From positions 19,932 to 83,931 of the forward strand of contig NZ_JBIWEX010000021.1 of the NCBI RefSeq assembly GCF_044762745.1: 64,000 bases of DNA, given 5' to 3'. Shown piece after piece: positions 61,329 to 64,000 of this stretch. Numbering within the stretch: the first letter of the stretch is position 1; every line of letters starts with the position of its first letter. The notes under the pieces are model-generated. The model had not been told where the DNA came from and did not search any database. It was given only the letters and a program-made list of their open reading frames with translations. The DNA comes from Psychrobacillus sp044762745 (lineage in GTDB: Bacteria > Bacillota > Bacilli > Bacillales_A > Planococcaceae). Both the position numbers and the translations under genes were made by a program.

Positions 61329-62306
61329 TTAAAATGTTAAAACTTTTTTAGCTGTTTCTACTATATCCTTAACACCAGGTAACCAAACCGTTTCTGCTTG
61401 GGAGAATGGATAAACAGTATCAGGAGCCGCAACACGTAAAACTGGAGCTTCTAAACTTAAAATAGCTCTTTCCGTAATTTCGGCAACTACATTTGCAGCA
61501 ATACCTGCTTGTTTTTGCGCTTCTTGAACAACGATTGCACGATTTGTTTTTTCAACAGACGCAATAATTGTTTCAATATCAAGTGGTTGAATTGTACGTA
61601 AGTCAATAACTTCTACTGAATGTCCTTCTTTTTCTAACTCTTCAGCAGCTTTCAAACTTTCATGCACCATTGCACCATATGAAATAATAGTTAAATCTGA
61701 ACCTTCACGTTTTACGTCCGCTTTTCCTAGTGGAATTGTATATTCTTCTTCTGGAACTTCTCCGCGGAATGAGCGGTACAATTTCATGTGTTCTAGGAAA
61801 ATAACAGGATCGTTATCACGAATCGCAGAGATTAATAATCCTTTTGCATCGTATGGGGTAGAAGGAATCACTACTTTCACACCAGGTGTAGATGTCATTA
61901 GTAGCTCTAAGCTATCCGCATGCATTTCTGGCGTATGAACTCCCCCACCAAATGGAGAACGGATTGTAACAGGCGCATTATATGCTCCTCCCGTACGGAA
62001 ACGCATACGAGCAAGTTGTCCACTAATAGAATCCATTACTTCAAATACGAAACCAAAAAATTGAATTTCAGGAACTGGACGGAATCCTTGAAGTGCTAAA
62101 CCTACTGCAAGACCACCAATACCAGATTCAGCTAAAGGTGTGTCAAATACACGGTCTTCCCCGAATTCTTTTTGTAATCCTTCTGTCGCACGGAATACTC
62201 CTCCGTTAACGCCAACGTCCTCACCGAAGACTAGAACGTTTTCATCATTTTTAAGCTCGGTACGGAGTGCGTCCGTAATTGCTTGAATCATCGTTAATTG
62301 TGCCAT
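61329..62306 (-). CDS. pdhB: Pyruvate dehydrogenase E1 beta subunit
   Basis: 325-residue transketolase-like beta subunit. MIQAITDALRTELKND, FGEDVGVNGGVFRATEGLQ with the ThDP-activating Glu, and IDLRTIQPLD. It is three bases from pdhA and cotranscribed. Confidence 0.97.
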   Translation of the reverse strand: MAQLTMIQAITDALRTELKNDENVLVFGEDVGVNGGVFRATEGLQKEFGEDRVFDTPLAESGIGGLAVGLALQGFRPVPEIQFFGFVFEVMDSISGQLARMRFRTGGAYNAPVTIRSPFGGGVHTPEMHADSLELLMTSTPGVKVVIPSTPYDAKGLLISAIRDNDPVIFLEHMKLYRSFRGEVPEEEYTIPLGKADVKREGSDLTIISYGAMVHESLKAAEELEKEGHSVEVIDLRTIQPLDIETIIASVEKTNRAIVVQEAQKQAGIAANVVAEITERAILSLEAPVLRVAAPDTVYPFSQAETVWLPGVKDIVETAKKVLTF

Positions 62307-62309
62307 CGG

Positions 62310-63422
62310 TTACTTCGACTCCTTCTCAGTATAGTAAGCTAATTGCTCATCTAAATTATATGGATTTTCTTCATACATAATATTGATCAAGTCTGTTACT
62401 TTTTGTTTTGGAGCAGCATCCGCTTTTTTAATTGCTTCTTTAATTTCTTCTTTTGCTTTTTCAATTATTTCTTCTTCTTTTGCTTCGTTCCAAATACCTT
62501 TTGCTTCTAGGTACGTACGGAAACGAACTAGTGGGTCTTTCTTTTCCCAAACAGAATCTGTATCGGAAGTACGGTAACGAGTAGGGTCATCTCCAGCCAT
62601 CGTATGTGGACCAAAACGGTAACATACTGTCTCGATTAAGCTTGGACCCTCTCCATTAAGCGCACGTTCTCTTGCATCTTTTGTTGCAACGTAAACAGCT
62701 AATGGATCCATTCCATCTACTTGGATACTTGGAATTCCTGCTGCAATCCCTTTTTGAGCAATTGTTTTTGCAGAAGTTTGCAATTCACGTGGTGTAGAAA
62801 TAGCATATTGGTTATTTTGTACGATGAATACAGCCGGTGAACGGAATGCACCTGCAAAGTTAATACCTTCATAGAAATCACCTTGAGATGAACCACCATC
62901 TCCTGTGTACGTAATTGCAATCGCTTTCTTTCCGCGTTTTTGCATTCCAAGTGCTACACCAGCTGCTTGGATGAATTGTGCACCAATGATAATTTGTGGT
63001 GGGAATACATTTACGCCTTCTGGAATTTGGTTCCCCATGAAATGTCCACGAGAGAATAAGAATGCTTGCCATAACGGAAGACCATGCCATACGATTTGAG
63101 GTACATCACGGTAACCCGGTAAGATAAAGTCTTCTTTTTCTAGTGCGAATTGAGATGCAAGTTGAGAAGCTTCTTGTCCAGCAGTAGGTGCATAGAATCC
63201 TAGACGACCTTGGCGGTTTAGTGAAATGGATCGTTGGTCTAAAATTCTTGTAAACACCATTCGACTCATTAATTCAACTAATTCCTCATCTGATAAGTTA
63301 GGGTTTGCTTCTTCGTTTACAATTTTCCCTTCCTCGTTTAAAATCTGGAACATTTCAAACTTTTCTTCAATTTCTTGAAGCGTTTTCTTTGGGTCTAACT
63401 GCGGTGACTTGTTTGCAGCCAT
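62310..63422 (-). CDS. pdhA: Pyruvate dehydrogenase E1 alpha subunit
   Basis: 370-residue alpha subunit. ThDP-Mg motif GDGGSSQGDFYEGINFAGAFRSP-type region (GDGGSSQGD to NNQYAIS), phosphate-loop RFGPHTMAGDDPTRYR. First gene of pdhABCD. ATG with AAGGAGAG upstream. A TATAAT-like hexamer lies at about 63465 but no convincing -35 was found. Confidence 0.97.
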   Translation of the reverse strand: MAANKSPQLDPKKTLQEIEEKFEMFQILNEEGKIVNEEANPNLSDEELVELMSRMVFTRILDQRSISLNRQGRLGFYAPTAGQEASQLASQFALEKEDFILPGYRDVPQIVWHGLPLWQAFLFSRGHFMGNQIPEGVNVFPPQIIIGAQFIQAAGVALGMQKRGKKAIAITYTGDGGSSQGDFYEGINFAGAFRSPAVFIVQNNQYAISTPRELQTSAKTIAQKGIAAGIPSIQVDGMDPLAVYVATKDARERALNGEGPSLIETVCYRFGPHTMAGDDPTRYRTSDTDSVWEKKDPLVRFRTYLEAKGIWNEAKEEEIIEKAKEEIKEAIKKADAAPKQKVTDLINIMYEENPYNLDEQLAYYTEKESK

Positions 63423-63845
63423 AATAGCAACTCTCCTTCTCTTCTGTATTAAGATTTCTTATTATATAAAGTAATACAACCGTCTTTCCTTTTCAGTATA
63501 CTCAAGAATAAATCCGTGGTCAATCATCCAAAATCATCGTTTACCTTTTAATAGAATATTGAAACTTCCTCAATCTGTACTAGTACTAAATTATGTCTGT
63601 ATTATATCAGTTTCATATTTTCGTAGAAATATTTCAGCTAGGATTATCTAGTTTCCCTAGTATGAATCCAATAAATGGTTTAGAGCAACAGACTGGTAAT
63701 TGAAAAAAATAATTCTCAAAGTAAAGGGTTTACTTCAGGTGAAACAACGATGAATAATCCGCTTTACCCTATTTCTTCCTTAATAAAACAAAGCCGATAC
63801 TTTTTTCACGCTACTCGGCTAACGTCAGTATAGAAGTAGTTGTTA
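63423..63845. other. Region upstream of pdhA, promoter plus degenerate 21-bp array
   Basis: The first 100 bases should hold the pdh promoter. At 63670-63745, GAGCAACAGACTGGTAATTG and GGGTTTACTTCAGGTGAAACAAC match the array at 29374-29485. AGCCGAT ... CTCGGCT near 63791 is a weak hairpin. No gene is seen. Confidence 0.5.
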
Positions 63846-64000
63846 CGCATAATAGGGATAAAGCGTCTTAAATCGCTTTATCAGGTGACCGCTGCGATTT
63901 TCGCTGCAGTCGGACGCTTTCCGCCGGGTAAGCGATGAGCCTTCACCGCCGCTACGCGTACGTTGTGAAGTCTCATTTTGCTCACTTATCCGGCAGGAGT
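63846..64000. repeat. Family A palindromic repeat, copy 6, cut by the right edge
   Basis: Border GCATAATAGGGATAAAGCGTCTTAA; flank GCTGCAGTCGGACGCTTTCCGCC. Hairpin arms 63934-63946 (GATGAGCCTTCAC) and 63965-63977 pair at 11 of 13 positions. Same orientation as copy 2. Confidence 0.82.

Noticed and set aside
1..64000. CRISPR array, tRNA genes or insertion sequences
   Set aside because: The 21-bp arrays have degenerate units and no constant long repeats, so they are not CRISPR; no cloverleaf-like gene or transposase was seen.

Overview
The window comes from a low-GC, spore-forming Gram-positive bacterium, most likely a Planococcaceae member such as a Psychrobacillus relative. The evidence is gene content and order: spoVD-pbpB-ftsL-rsmH-mraZ, bacillithiol synthesis (bshC), the ylb block, caa3 oxidase (ctaA-G), pycA, ftsW, the yla block, suhB/yktB/yktA, speA and pdhABCD. 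From memory, this order follows the Bacillus subtilis 1.53-1.59 Mb region read on the opposite strand. The genus is inference. I see no tRNA, rRNA, CRISPR array, transposase or prophage genes.

Layout: 1-5.2 kb is the start of the division/cell-wall cluster, with a three-copy MraZ box upstream of mraZ. 5.4-19.4 kb holds bshC, panE, an acyl-CoA carboxylase pair, gerR, rpmF/yceD, tmcAL, ylbL, ylbJ, coaD, rsmD and an unknown anchored protein. 19.4-27.6 kb holds ylbG, a glycerophosphodiesterase, ylbF, a thioesterase, a second MurE-like ligase divergent from an ACT-less aspartokinase, ylbC, yugN and ytvI. 27.6-36.1 kb is cytochrome caa3 oxidase and heme A synthesis. 36.4-50.4 kb holds pycA, ftsW, ylaN, ylaI, ylaH, typA, ylaF, suhB, yktB, yktA, an NPD-type flavoenzyme and speA. 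50.9-57.9 kb is an inserted block: a CidA/CidB pair with a NodB-type lipoprotein, then SDR, HMG-CoA lyase, acyl-CoA dehydrogenase and enoyl-CoA hydratase with a divergent LysR regulator. 58.5-63.4 kb is pdhABCD.

How the genes work together: respiration and central carbon dominate (pyruvate dehydrogenase, pyruvate carboxylase, heme A and caa3 oxidase), beside cell division and peptidoglycan genes. The two accessory carbon modules (carboxyltransferase plus small biotin carrier; HMG-CoA lyase, dehydrogenase and hydratase) look like parts of a leucine or branched acyl-CoA degradation route split between two places.

Most notable signals: (1) a possible sporulation-specific diaminopimelate peptidoglycan module, made of a MurE-like ligase with a DNPR motif, a sigma-K-like promoter and an apparent ATT start, next to a catalytic-domain-only aspartokinase; (2) a family of composite intergenic elements combining a palindromic repeat of about 190 bp, whose central hairpin shows compensating changes between copies, with arrays phased at exactly 21 bp; (3) a second repeat family (GAAAAGCG...GCGCT.GAGCTGGA) whose three full copies all sit just 5' of a plus-strand gene.
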